A DNA stretch of 64,000 bases from Ochotona curzoniae (taxonomy: Eukaryota; Chordata; Mammalia; Lagomorpha; Ochotonidae), in NCBI RefSeq assembly GCF_017591425.1, contig NW_024466512.1, positions 13,085,001 to 13,149,000 of the forward strand. Reading direction: 5' to 3'. A program made the position numbers and the translations under genes. Each line of letters opens with the position of its first letter. Position 1 is the stretch's first letter. The notes beneath the pieces were generated by a model. The model was given only the letters and a program-made list of their open reading frames with translations. It had not been told where the DNA came from and did not search any database. Positions 47,431-58,910 of the stretch are shown here, piece by piece.

Positions 47431-48651
47431 CAGCTACACTGTTAAATAGACATTTGTTAACGGGAACGAAGGAGAAATGTGGAGACTACACGCGAGGTCA
47501 GAGGTCTCACGTTCAGAACTATCACAAATACAACTGTGTGTAGTAGAACTTGCAGGTGGGCCGGCTCTGCACAGCCCCCCCGCCCGAATGCCACGTTCCC
47601 AGGCCACGTCAGTCACAGGCAAAGAGACATCATGGCTGTGGGAGAGGAAGAGTGGGGCAAGGCAAGGTCACTAAGCCAGCTCAGCTCCTCAGTCGAGCTG
47701 CATTCCCTAGGGAGCAGACCTGGTTCCCGCCACTGCACCTGCCAAAGTTAGAAATGACAAACTGGAAAGACTTCTGGTCACCGTGACATCTTCAGGGACA
47801 GTGGACGAGGCTCCGCTACTTCCAGCAGAGGCTCCGTTTCTGATACTTTTCCAGAACAGTTGAACTCTTAGCACAGACGCAAAGCGGACATGACGGTGAT
47901 TCTCTCCTGCCCCCTCACTCTCCTCCCTTCCTTCTCAGCAGATATTAATCCGTCAGTCCATCCAAGACCTTTCTGCAGCAGTACTGACATTGAAATCCTC
48001 AGAAACCTTCTCAACACTGCTCTAAGCAGACATCCTCTAGTCTACCATCTAGGTACAAATACTGAACTCAGCTTGGATAAAACCAGTGTAGCCCTTCAGA
48101 GTCACAGGATCTTTGATCATCAATAGGCATCTTAATGACAAAAAAAAAAAAAAAAAGACCCAACTTGGGCAAATAAGTTGTAACAAGTCACTCAGAACTT
48201 AGCAACCTGACTCTTCAGGTTGCCTCCAATGCCTAAGCTAAGAAAGCAAAACTTCTAGAACATGCTACAGGTACACAGAGAGGACAGATGGTGCAGTCCC
48301 TCCTTAGTGACTGGGATTGCACTGTCCGAATCTCATTCAACACACTGGGCAGAATTCAGTACAATGAATACCTGAGCTTTTGCACCTGTACCAAGGAACC
48401 AAAGTTCAAATTTTAGGGTGAAAAGGCAATAGGTGAAGCAAGAGCCAGAAAAGAAAACTGAGAAACCAAAGACATGAAAACAGGAATTTCAGAATTCCCC
48501 CTGACCACAGAGGCAGGCCTGTTCTCACGTAAGCCTCCCTGTGTGACGTATCTGTGGGAGAGGACCGCTGGGGACACACCTCCCTCTTAGGGCGGCTCGG
48601 ACCAGTGTGCTACAGGATCTTCAACAAGCGGGCTCCTGCTCCAGAAATGAC

Positions 48652-48682
<31 letters not shown>

Positions 48683-49119
48683 AGAGAGAGAGAGAGAGGA
48701 AGAAACAATTTCCTTTTCACTAGAAAGCGAAGGCCTGGAAAGTTCTTATTCTCAGGACTCTCGCTTGTGACAGACGATCAGCTCCGGTGGGTTAAGGTCC
48801 TGGCCTTCTTTCTGGATGGCAGCAGCCTCTGTGGGCTGTCAGGTAAGATGCCACCAAGGCATTCCACCCACAGCACTTCCTTCTTTTGCAAATGAGGGTC
48901 CTGGCTGAGGGCACTTTGTACACACGTGCAGACACACGAGTGCACACGCAGAAAGGCGGTTGCCCAGAGCCCCCGATTTAGATCCTCTCTACATGGCAGA
49001 GACACAGAGACACATCCGCCCAGTGCCACTCCCACACCCTCCCAAACCCAGGGGCACCTCAGAAGGGTGGCCTGTAGGAGGACATTGTGACCCTAGTCAG
49101 CAAGCACAGGATTACGCTT
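47431..49119. other. Unique sequence with two A-rich tracts
   Basis: A17 at 48140-48156. A28 followed by (GA)n at 48652-48698. Neither has a recognisable SINE body. No exon. Confidence 0.45.
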
Positions 49120-49223
49120 GATTGGATACTATTTGCATGAGAACAACCGAATGGCCACCTTTTGCATACCTGATTGGATATCATTTGTATAAGAACAGTT
49201 GAGTGACAGCATGTGTACAAGAA
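49120..49223 (+). repeat. Two-copy 52-bp tandem repeat with octamer motif
   Basis: Units start with GATTGGATA at 49120 and 49172, about 75% alike over the first 38 bp. The first unit contains a perfect octamer ATTTGCAT (49131-49138); the second has ATTTGTAT. A shortened third unit may follow. Enhancer-repeat layout resembles that of some LTRs, but no LTR ends were seen. Confidence 0.6.
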
Positions 49224-51757
49224 CACTTGGTAGAATATACAAAACAAAAGCCCAAAGGCTGTTCCCAAACACTCCTAGTCAGCCATGGCCCCTGCTGCCA
49301 CCGAAACATTTCTCATAGATTTGATTTTCCACCTCTACTGCTTGGGGTCAGCTTCTCCCTGGAGTCTGAAAGAGCTGGAGGAAAACTGTAGAATAGCTCA
49401 AGTGTCCTCGAGCTGGGTCAGAGGTGGGCCCACAGACAGCACTTCCTAGCAGAGCCCCTGCATCCTGCTTGGTGGCTGCAGGCCCTGGGTCCTGTGGTCA
49501 CCTGCTGTCCCCTTCACCCCACACCTGGGTCCATATGGGAGCACTGAGCAGTGTGTTGCCAGGAGTAGGGAGAGCAGCTCAGACATGGTGTGCCCCACCT
49601 CACTCCGCCCATAAGCAATCTCAGGATGGATCTGATCCCTGCCTGACCCATCCGCTATGCAGGCTGGAAAACAGAGGGGGTCCCAGTGCACTGCACTGAA
49701 CAGCCTCACACCAGGGACTGGACAGACAGCACGGCCAGGCAAAGTCAGAGCTCATGCAAGGGGCATGAGCGCCAAGACAGCATCCACAGACAGCCATCCA
49801 AGCAAGAAGCAGTTTGCTCAGCACAAATGCGCTCATGCCAGCAACACAACCTGCCCAGCATGGCTACTGTCTGAGCTCTCTCCCATCCATGTGATCGGCC
49901 ATTCGGAGCTATTGAATCTCCAAGTGTCACCTTTGGATCAGGTGATTGGGTGGGCACCTATGTGCAGCTGTTCTGGGCCCCACTGTAAACTCAACGGAGG
50001 TATGTGATGGGATTTGCTGAGGGCTTCAAGAGCCCACCTCAGTGTGGCAATGAACCACAGAGACTAGGGAAAGCTGCAGCGGTGCCCAGCAGTGGGTCCT
50101 GGAGTCATGAGCCCACAGGATGGGCTTATGGGCTGAATGTGTGGCGCTACAGGAAAACAGGAGCCAGTAACCAACAGCAAGCTTAAAGCCTGGGCAACTG
50201 CTGCAACTAACCAATCTGTATTGAGAAGTTGAAGACAGAAGGACAGCTTTGGAGATGGGGGATTGTGGGAAAACAGAGTTTGGGCCTGGATAATGCTCAT
50301 CTTCCCATCTTTTTGGCACCCAAGGAGAGGAAGGTGACCCAGGCACTCAAGGGACAGTGTGGGGTTACAGCAAACCTGGCTAACTGCCACACTGTTGTGA
50401 TTCATGCCTGAGCTTCATGGCTCACTCATTAAATCTGTACGTACACAGGGGATATCACAGTGCCCTTCCCCGTCTGGGTCCTACGAGTCCCTCCCCTTCT
50501 TATCCCCAGCAAACTCAATGGACAACTCTAAAATCTTGCTGTCTTACACCTCTCTTAATTTATTAAGAGGTGACAGTCTAGCCTGGCAGCCATAAAATAC
50601 ATTCAACGTGTTCTACAACAGCATGTGTGAAACACGGTTCCCATCACCAATACCCCCTGGCCTTGAACCTTCCACTTGAACACTCTCTTGAAGAGCCCAG
50701 GGACCCCACCCTGAGGCTCCCAAAGAACAGTCAGGGTGAAATGGACACTGGACAGGCACATAATCATACAGCCAGACTTTCCGAGACTTTACTCAACGCT
50801 GCAACTGCTCCAACACCGGCGCTGTGAGCTGGAATGTATAAGGGTAGCTCATCAAATTACTGGCAAGCCATGCAGAATGTCATAACCCAAAATTATGTTT
50901 CTCCAAAACACGCTACCACATTGGGTAGGAAGAAGAGACGTGTACAAGCTCTCATGTTAACCAAGATGGTTCTGAGAACTCCAAGGTAATGATGAAGTCA
51001 CACTCATTCCAAAGTAAATCAACTCCAGTCCCCACACCAGAAACTGGTTTTCTGCTTAATTAACTAAGCACCACAGTAGGGGGAAGGGAAGGCCACATAT
51101 AGAGAAAGAAGCCATGGGACTCCTGGCTGCAAGAAACTTACAATCTGCTCAGAGGGACAATCCCCAGATACAGAGAGTTAATCAGCAAGACAAGAAATAG
51201 CAAGCAGAATCGGATGGGCGCCAAAGGAACACTTTTGTTTTATTTACTGGAAAGATAAACATGGTCAAAACCATGCGTTTAGCTCTAAGTAGATCCATGT
51301 CCTTCTAAAACAAGCTCCCACGCTTGGTCAACAGAGCAGGTGCTGAAGCAATAACAACTTTCCCCAGAAGGCTCCAACCTTGCCGGAGGCACACCAGTCT
51401 GTTCTGAACAGTCTGCCTCCTCCTGGAAGGGGTGCCACACCCCCCTGCAGACACCAGAGCTGCCCTAAACCTCTTCCAGAAGAGAACCCTCTCTTCCAGT
51501 AACCTCATTAACACTCAGGGCAGCCAACGTCAGGAAACGCTGCTGGCCCACAGCTGCCTAGAAACTCCCCCTCTCCCCTCAAACACAACAGGATTCCTGA
51601 CTGAGTCCAGGGTTCAACTGGGGCTGCCACCACCACCCCCAGAATGTAAACAAGGGAACAGTGGTATCTTTAACAAGTGAGTATGGTATTCCCAGAAACA
51701 ATCCAGGATCATATTCCTGATCAAGCTCACACACGGCATCAAACAGGGGAGCTGGGA
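49224..51757. other. Unique intron 4 sequence, 2.5 kb
   Basis: No repeat assigned. The section 49750-50460 is long, repeat-free and may be an unrecognised old element. No exon. Confidence 0.4.
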
Positions 51758-52003
51758 GCAGGTGTTAGGGGCAGCAGTTAACACACAACTCAAGGAACAC
51801 ACATCCCATGTCAAAGTGCTCATGTTCGAGTCTGGGCTTTCCCAACTTCAGCCCTTGCTAATGCGCACCCCAGAAGGCAGCTGGTGGTGGCTCCAGTACT
51901 TGGACCCCCTAGATAGGGTCACAGACATCTGTACCTCTTAAGGGATGGACCAGTGGATGGGAAATCTTTCTCTCAAAATGATTTTTTCTAATTAAAAAAA
52001 ATC
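51758..52003 (+). mobile_element. Old C-SINE-like element, plus strand
   Basis: GGCAGCAGTTAACACACAAC head, a B-box relic GTTCGAGTCTG, GGCAGCTGGTGGTGGCTCCA in place of the usual middle, and a TCTCAAAATGATTTTTTCTA tail. The middle part is shortened compared with the young copies. Confidence 0.75.
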
Positions 52004-52649
52004 TTTGGCCAATAAAGTGTTATTGAAGTAGAGACACTTTGAAAAACTCTGCAATTATTTGAGGTTTAAAGTGTAAGCTTGGGACCGCTGAAACAGCCCT
52101 GAGTGAACTAAAGACATCCAGACGGGCTACAGTACGCTAAAGCATACGGAAGCGAGGCTGTGAATTTTCTAAAATGAATACACACAATGAAATGGTAAAA
52201 ACCTCAGCAGAATTTAAGATCCACCAGCTTATCACTTAGGAAAGCACCATCTTATTGGAGCACTCTAAAAGGGAAAGCCTTGCAGGAGATGGTGGGGTGG
52301 GCTGCGGCGGGCCCCCTGTGCTGGCGCAAGGCGAAGAGTCTAAAGAAGCCTCAACCTCCTCCTTGTTAAGTTCTGCAGAGAAACCAAATTACAGCCAGTG
52401 CAATTCCCACACACTGCTGAGGGTGATTAAAAAAAAAAAGAGAAGCTTGAGGCAAGCCAGTGGTGACACACAGCAAAACAACTTGTTAAAAACTCTGCTC
52501 TCTTTTACTTTTGGTTCCCCAGGATCTACCCCCAAGAGAACAAAAAAAGGGACAGAGACAAAGATGTACACACAAAGATGGTGGCCACAGGGTCCTTCAG
52601 AAGAGCAGAAACAAAGGGGATCACCTCAGGCCCAACAACGTGGCACTGA
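52004..52649. other. Unique intron 4 sequence
   Basis: Nothing recognised. The 132-codon frame at 52255-52653 is lysine/serine-rich through an A10 tract. Confidence 0.45.
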
Positions 52650-52915
52650 TTAGGCGAATTGGGGTATAATTGTGTTAGGGACTGTTACGTGGTCATTAAA
52701 AAGCCTTAAGAATTTTAATGGGAAGTGCTTATTAACTACAGCGATTTTCATTTTAAATAAATACAAGATGAAATATTGAGCACTACTACAAGCCCAAGGA
52801 TGTCAAAAAAAACAAGCATAAATATTAATATGCTCAGAGGAGAAAAGTCTAGAAGGAAATGCACCAATAATTATTCATCGTGTAATTTCTCAGTGCTGAG
52901 ACTGGCGGGGGGCGG
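52650..52915 (+). mobile_element. L1M-type LINE 3'UTR fragment
   Basis: GTGGTCATTAAAAAGCCTTA, TTTTAATGGGAAGTGCTTAT, then AAAAGTCTAGAAGGAAATGC and a G-rich end resemble the L1M 3'UTR arrangement (GTCTGGAAGGATA... then GGGRTGGG). Confidence 0.65.
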
Positions 52916-55900
52916 GGAGATACTCACCAAACAAGCCACAGGATTGAGGAAAACCCCCATCTCCCAATTCATTTCATTTGCCTTAGAGGTGAGCATTTTT
53001 ATCCAAAAGCAGCCATTCCCATTCTTGAGTTTATGAAATCAGTGCATGGAGACATGGATTCCATCAGAGCATGTGGTGATGGAGGGGGCTGAGATGATAT
53101 TAATCCACAAACATCCAAGCCTTGAATTTGAGGCATATACAAAACTAGACAGCCAAACACAAGGTCAAGGATGGAGTGTGTATCAAGGAGACAGATTCCA
53201 GCTGACCTGCAGGATCGACCCCTCTCTACATGGCCTATCCTTAAGGCACTACAGGACAGCACAGACGGCAGGCAATCACTTCCAGGTGAGGAAAAACCCT
53301 GATCTGGTATGTAACCCTAATATTCAGGGCCTTCGGCTAAGACCACACTGCCTTCTGGGTAGGATATCTCTTCTTGCCATGGTGCTCGGTGGCCATGCCA
53401 CAGGCCCAGACCCCAGGAACCATGCAACTTCTCCCCTTCAAGGTGGGTTTCCTGGGAGGAGGGGGTCGGCTTGGCAACATGGCCCACAGACACTGCTAGG
53501 CCTGATAGTACCCACTCCATTCAGAGGAGTGCTTAGCCTGTAGAAGGAATCATTTGTTCCCCAACCCCCGAAAGAGTAACCTGGTTGCCTGATTCTTCCT
53601 AGCCAGTTCTCCCAGCTGGCCGCTCTGGGCTCTTTCCCAGCATGCTCACAGTGGTCGGGAGGGTGGTGCCGCATGCTGGGGAGGCGGCCAGGCCTTGCTG
53701 TGGCTCCCCGGCGCCACTCCCACAGCTGGGTAGATGCAGGAGGAGCTGGCACATGCCCTACAAGGAGGATACTGGGAACCACAACAGGCACCCAGCTCTG
53801 CTGGGCCCCTTGGAGGCTCCATCCTCCCTTTGTGCCAGGGCAACCTTCTCCTACACTGTAAGCAATCCCCACACAATCCCCACACCGGAGAGTAAATCTG
53901 TGATTCATTCAAGGGGGGAGTGCTCTCTTCAAGGGCAACTCTTCCATCTCAAACCTATTTCCCATTCAGAGAATGACACCCCATCACCTGCCCTCCTAAA
54001 ACTCGAATCCCTCATTTGTCATTAACTTCCGCTGATACTCCTGTGAATCTCTTTCACTCTCCCCCCGCCAGCTGTTCAACACAAGCCACCAATGGGAGTG
54101 ATTCAAGCCCCAATAATGCCCAATTATCCAGCATCCCACCTCTGGTCCCTCCCTAAACCACCCTACCTGACCTCAAGGTCAAAGAGTTCTCCTTTAGGAC
54201 TTTAATCCGGATTTTTCACTCTATCCCACTCCTCCCGTAACTACCTAGGTAACCCAACAGATCCTTCAGATCACATTTTAAATGTCACTTTCCCATAGAG
54301 CCATGCAGGCCTGGTTGTACTTTCCCAGCCCTATGTTCCCTCATGGCATCTGGCATGGAGCCTCCAGTGCAGGTGAGGCCGCAAGGGTCTCCAGGTGCTC
54401 ACAGCACAAGCCTAGGCCCAGGCAACCCCTGGCCAAGAAAGGAGAGCACAACCCATGTCCAACAAGCATCAAACCACAGCCCAAGTTGGGCCAAGGGAGA
54501 ATGCTCAAGGTAGCTGTCTCTGATCAGCTCTGAGTCAGCCCCTCTTAACTCTCCAGAAAGCAGCAACAGCACGGTTCTGCCCTGCCTCCTGAGCAGATAC
54601 GCAAATGTCAGCCACATCACAGCAGAGACCCCTTGAAGTCCTGCCCGCCATGCAGAGCTGCTGCAGCATCTTCCGCTGGCTCTTTCAGCATTACAAGCAG
54701 GAACGGCCCAAAAAGTCCAGGGCCTGGTCTGGCAGCCTTTTGTTCCTGGGACGCAAGTTTGCTTTCTTATCCCACTTTTCCATGCTCATTACACAACAAA
54801 ACACACAAGACCAAGAACCACCAGAAATCCACCCAGAGGTAAAACTCCACATGTACTTCAAAAGGAAACCCCCAAGAAAAAACTGTAGGAACTTTTGAAG
54901 CCATTTGCTATTTTGTAAGATATATACTCTACCAAAATACCACCGTTTGGGGTACAGAATCCTTTCTTTTTTTTTTTTCCTGTTCACAAAGGAAGTTAAA
55001 TGAAAGTCTTTGTGCTGCCAAGGCCCCCAGGGTGGTACCCAGGGAGCAGTTCCTAACCCCCCAGCTTACCACCGGCTGGAGGCCCAGACTGACTCACATG
55101 CTAACTGGAATTCATTTTCTAAGGGGAGCCAAGAACCATTTAAAAAAAATTTTTTTAATGCTGCACAGAGGAAAAAACGATCTAGTTATATGACCACAAA
55201 ATGGGGTCGGGAGTGGGGGTGACCTCGGAACTTGTGGCCAATGTCTTCGGGACTTTAAAGTTTGTAGGAAATGGGAAAAGAGGGAGGCGAGGCTGGCAGA
55301 ATTCTGGAGTAAATTCCCATTTCGTGGCCTGCCAATCAAGAGCTCATGCGGGGGTGGGGGGCACGACTTCCTAACACTCCCACCCCCAGCACAACTGAAG
55401 AGCCCCTGGGTTATAAGAGCTAGGATGCCATCCCAGCTATAGGGGCTAAAATTTGTGGCATTTGTTTCTTAATTTAAATATGATTGGAGAACATGAACTC
55501 AACTGGTGAAGAACATTTATTCTACACATCAATTTTTTATAACGTGGTAACCCACATACCACATGAAAAAAATCCAATCACATTAAAATACCCTGACAAA
55601 ATGCTTTAAATTAAGATTCTGCCCCAGATGGATACTGGAGAAAGTTACTCTCCTAGCAGTCCAATGATTACTCACAGAGAACACTTCTCTATTTTCAGAG
55701 TGAAACATTAGGATACTTATGAAACAGCTTGGCCCCAAAGTTACAATAAATCCAAGCTTCAGAGAAATTAGGAAGCAGTCCTTAGGCAATTATTTTGAAA
55801 CATGTCTGGTGAAAGAAACACTGTGATGTGACAACCTTGTCATTTCACAGAACAAGGAAAAAACAAAGTGTGAGGAAAAGACTCTAGGGAGAAGCCAGCC

Positions 55901-56552
55901 TCGGTGGGCCATCCCACGTGAACATGAACCAGACTCTGTAGCCAAGGCTGATCTGCTCCAAAACCAAAAGGGCATACTAGCCAACACTCAGAGGGTTTCC
56001 TTTACAGATACAGGAGTCTGAGACAACGGCTCGTGTTGGGCGGCACAGAGTCCCACGTCCATGCACAGGAGATGATCAGCGGTACATGGATCTTCAATCT
56101 GAAAAACGACAGGGATCAGGTGCAGAGGTCTGCCAGCCCCAGCCTTTCTTCTACCCTACTTCTCCAGCTCCCTGTAATTCCCTCTCCCAACACCTGTCTC
56201 CTTCTCAATGCGCTGTCCAGCGAAGACCACAAAGATGTTCAAATGAAGGCCAGCTGCCTCTTCTACCCAGTCTCCACTGAGGTGGGACCTATGTCATCTC
56301 CTCACTGTTTAAGGCTCAGGCTGTAGCAAGTATTCTTGCAGAACTGCAAGGGTCCTGGAAACAGGGGGCAGGCACTATACAACCAGCAGGGGGGCAGGTC
56401 CACTCTGAACCCACTGTAGGATATGGGTTTTCTTTCTGTGCTCAAGCAGAGGTTTCTAAAAAGTTTAGAAGATCCTTTCCTAGTAGCTATACAAATGTGG
56501 GGAAGTCCTATCAAGCATTTTCCAAAGCAGACAAATGAACTTCAAAGCCTAC
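52916..56552. other. Unique intron 4 sequence, 3.6 kb
   Basis: T tract at about 54967-54978; G-rich stretch near 55349-55361. The block 55440-55870 is AT-rich and repeat-free. Frames up to 165 codons (53046-53543) lack domains. Confidence 0.4.
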
Positions 56553-56815
56553 AGGGCAGGTGTAGCGGCAAACCACTGCCAGTAATGCCTGCACCCTTAT
56601 CAGAGTGCTGGTTCCCATCGCGATTGCTCTACTTTCGATCCGACTTCCTGCATCTACCTCCTAGGAGGCAGCAGGCGATGATGACATTGCCCACCTACAT
56701 GGGAAACCTGGATGGAGTTTCAAACTCCTGGGCTGTGACCTGCCCAGCTCTGCCTATTTGGGGAATGAACCATGAGATGCCAATATTTGCTTTCAAGTAG
56801 AGGAAAATAAATAAA
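56553..56815 (+). mobile_element. Old C-SINE, plus strand
   Basis: GGGCAGGTGTAGCGGCAAAC head, GCACCCTTATCAGAGTGCTGG, then TATTTGGGGAATGAACCATG and a GGAAAATAAATAAACATC tail. Confidence 0.85.
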
Positions 56816-56964
56816 CATCAACAAAATGTTTTCCAAAGCCTGTGCTCACAGTGGGAAAGTCAGGAAGCTTAAGTGAACCAGTCAGGCAGTGCCATTTTGT
56901 CCTCTAGCACTCTAAACTGTCATATCTGTTGGGTTATTAAGTCTTTGTATGTGATTAAGAACTT

Positions 56965-57292
56965 AAAAAAAAAAACATTATTTTTACTGAAAAGGCAGAT
57001 ACAGAGAGAAGGAGAGACAGAAAGACCTTACATCTACCGGCTCACTTCCCAAATGACCACAACAGCCAGAACTGAGTTGATCTGAAGCTAGGAGCCAGGA
57101 GCCTTTGCCAGGTCTCCCACAAAGGTGCACGGTCCCAAGGCTGTGCTGTGGGTCATCTTCTATTGCTTTCCCAGGCCACCAACAGGGAGCAGGATGGGAA
57201 GGAGAGCAGCCAGGACACAAACCTGTGTCCATAAGGGATCACGGCACTTGAAAGAGGAAGGATTAACCAGTAGAGCCATTGTACCAGGCCAA
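56965..57292 (-). mobile_element. Old C-SINE, minus strand
   Basis: AAAACATTATTTTTACTGAA, GACCTTACATCTACCGGCTC, AGGTCTCCCACAAAGGTGCA, and head ending CATTGTACCAGGCC. Lies tail-to-tail with the preceding SINE, 150 bp apart, so the two form an inverted repeat in the pre-mRNA. Confidence 0.9.
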
Positions 57293-57679
57293 ACTTTCTT
57301 TTATTCAATATGGCATTCACTTTCCTAAGAGAAGCCTGCATGAGAAGCCCAATGCAGCCACTGCCTTACACTCCCCATTGGCAGCCAGTTCCCATCCCAG
57401 AGCCCACTATGGAGGCTTCCTTCCACCTCCAAGATCTGTAGCCACTCCTTGTTCCAGCCGCTAACACAGCACATGGCACTGGGCAGCGTCCTTTCGACGT
57501 CTTTGGGCCTCCATTTCCTTTTCTGAGAACATGTTGGGGGTTGGGGCCTAACGGTTCCGAAGAGTCAAGCCTAAGTTATAGGAGTTATAAGAGTCTGCTA
57601 CAGTGGGGCTGGAGGCAGGGAGAAGCTTCTAGCAAAGGCCAGACTTCTTTCTTTCCACACAGCCTTCTTGCTACATGTC
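57293..57679. other. Unique intron 4 sequence
   Basis: Nothing recognised between the SINE pair and the AT-rich block. Confidence 0.45.
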
Positions 57680-58350
57680 TCATTTCTACTATGAGAGAAT
57701 GAGGCACTTATCATGGATGACAATTCAAGATGTGCTTTCACGGAAATAATTTTGTGATATGTACACCCATATACAGCAGAGGCCTAAACTCATTAAATTA
57801 TACTCCATTACAGCAAGCAACAAAATGAGGGAACAGTTAGGCTGAAATTTGACAGATTGCATTTTAGATTCTTCTACTAAGGAAAATTAATTTGCAATTT
57901 TTACAAATTTTAAGTAACACAGAAGCAAAAAATATATTAATGGATAACATTTTATGATACTTAAATTAAAAATACATGAATTTGTTTCCTGTTTTGCATA
58001 ATTCTACCTGTCATGAATTCATTATAAAAATACGCCTCCCATTAATAATTTCAAAAGTATGAAGTCCAGCTCATGATACAAATACATGCAAGAGAATCTT
58101 CTAACAACATGGGGCTAACTTCTCAAGAGGTTAATTTATAAATTCTGCTTTAAGAGCCTACAAAATCCCAAGAAAGTACATTAAAAATATATGCAGACAC
58201 ACATTTTATGCTGTATTCTCTTAGTAATGAAAACAAATGTTCTTTATGTCAACACACTTTCAAAAACACAGACATACACAGTCAACTTAATTTCAGCCCA
58301 TGTTCATTTCTACTCTTGGATTACAATCAGCCAGCCCAAATCAAGTTTTC
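57680..58350. promoter_or_regulatory. AT-rich repeat-free block just downstream of exon 4; candidate conserved intronic element
   Basis: This block is very AT-rich and has no SINE, LINE or microsatellite, although SINEs crowd the sequence before it. In the gene it begins about 460 nt after exon 4. It contains homeodomain-like TAATTA/ATTAAT cores and one UGCAUG on the gene strand (58085-58090). Position and lack of repeats suggest constraint, but conservation was not tested. Confidence 0.35.
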
Positions 58351-58800
58351 CAACACTGGTGTAGAATGTAACTTTTCAGCAGATACAGGAGGGTGCCATG
58401 GATCAGGGGATGGGGACTCCTCAAGACCAGGGGGCTTCTCAGATCTCTAGCTCATCTCCCCTACCCACGCTTGTCGATGTTGCCTGTGACAACATTTTTT
58501 GTCCGTTCCAAAGCACACCGATTGTGTCCCACTAACTGGAGCCCGCAGCGCTAGATTCTAAAGCAACACCATGGACAAAAGGCTAGGAGGAAAGTTCATA
58601 AAATTCCCAGGTGGTCTACAATTGCCAAGATCCAAAAACAGAAAACGAGTCTCTTTAAGATATATATACCACATTCACAAGGATTCCAAAAACAACTATT
58701 AAAGGAAAAGAAAACTAACAGACAAGGCTTGAAGTCTTCCAAGGAGTGGCTGATCCACTATCCCATTCCTCCCAGCCCAGGCAGCCAGGTCTCAGGGAGG
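58351..58800. other. Proximal intron 4 downstream of exon 4; nothing further recognised
   Basis: Unique sequence between the AT-rich block and the exon 4 donor. No repeat or additional splice-like exon was recognised. A short frame reading through exon 4 into this intron is an artefact of the exon. Confidence 0.5.
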
Positions 58801-58808
58801 TTACTTAC
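58801..58808 (-). other. TCF7L2: 5' splice site of exon 4 (GTAAGTAA)
   Basis: The exon ends ATCGTT and is followed directly by GTAAGTAA on the minus strand. This matches the mammalian donor consensus at intron positions +1 to +6. The last exon base is T rather than G, the one weak point of the donor. Confidence 0.9.
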
Positions 58809-58910
58809 AACGATGTGAGCAGGAGACGGCGAGCGGGCGTCCTTGAGGGCCTGTCTGCTCTGCAGGCCCCCTGCCTGGACATCAAGCAATGGCCATTTCA
58901 TCTGCAGGTA
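58809..58910 (-). CDS. TCF7L2: TCF7L2 exon 4 (alternatively spliced cassette exon, 34 codons)
   Basis: This is the only recognised coding segment. Read on the minus strand, it translates in one phase-0 frame as YLQMKWPLLDV, then QAGGLQSRQALKDAR, then SPSPAHIV. From memory this matches human TCF7L2 between the N-terminal beta-catenin-binding part and the SNKVPVVQHPH segment. TCF7L1 has a shorter, different version and LEF1 lacks it. The exon is 102 nt, a multiple of three, so skipping keeps the frame, which agrees with its known alternative splicing. It lies in the linker before the Groucho/TLE-binding region and well upstream of the HMG box. Family knowledge: TCF7L2 is a nuclear HMG-box factor that partners beta-catenin in Wnt signalling, and isoforms with or without this exon differ in activity. 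Oddity: residue 15 is Gly (GGC), where I recall Ser in human. No other TCF7L2 exon was found in the window. Confidence 0.95.

Larger units (their letters stand above)
1..58808 (-). other. TCF7L2: TCF7L2 intron 4 (5' part; continues beyond the window)
   Basis: Everything at lower coordinates than exon 4 is downstream in the gene. I looked on the minus strand for exon 5 (SNKVPVVQHPHHVHPL type sequence) and did not find it, so the intron is at least 58.8 kb here. From memory the human intron is about 49 kb. The difference may reflect SINE and microsatellite growth. It holds C-SINEs, L1M 3' ends, MIR relics, CA/GT tracts and long unique stretches, each listed separately. Confidence 0.8.

Noticed and set aside
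53046..53543. 165-codon plus-strand open frame
   Set aside because: No domain or signal, and an overlapping 156-codon minus frame of equal quality.
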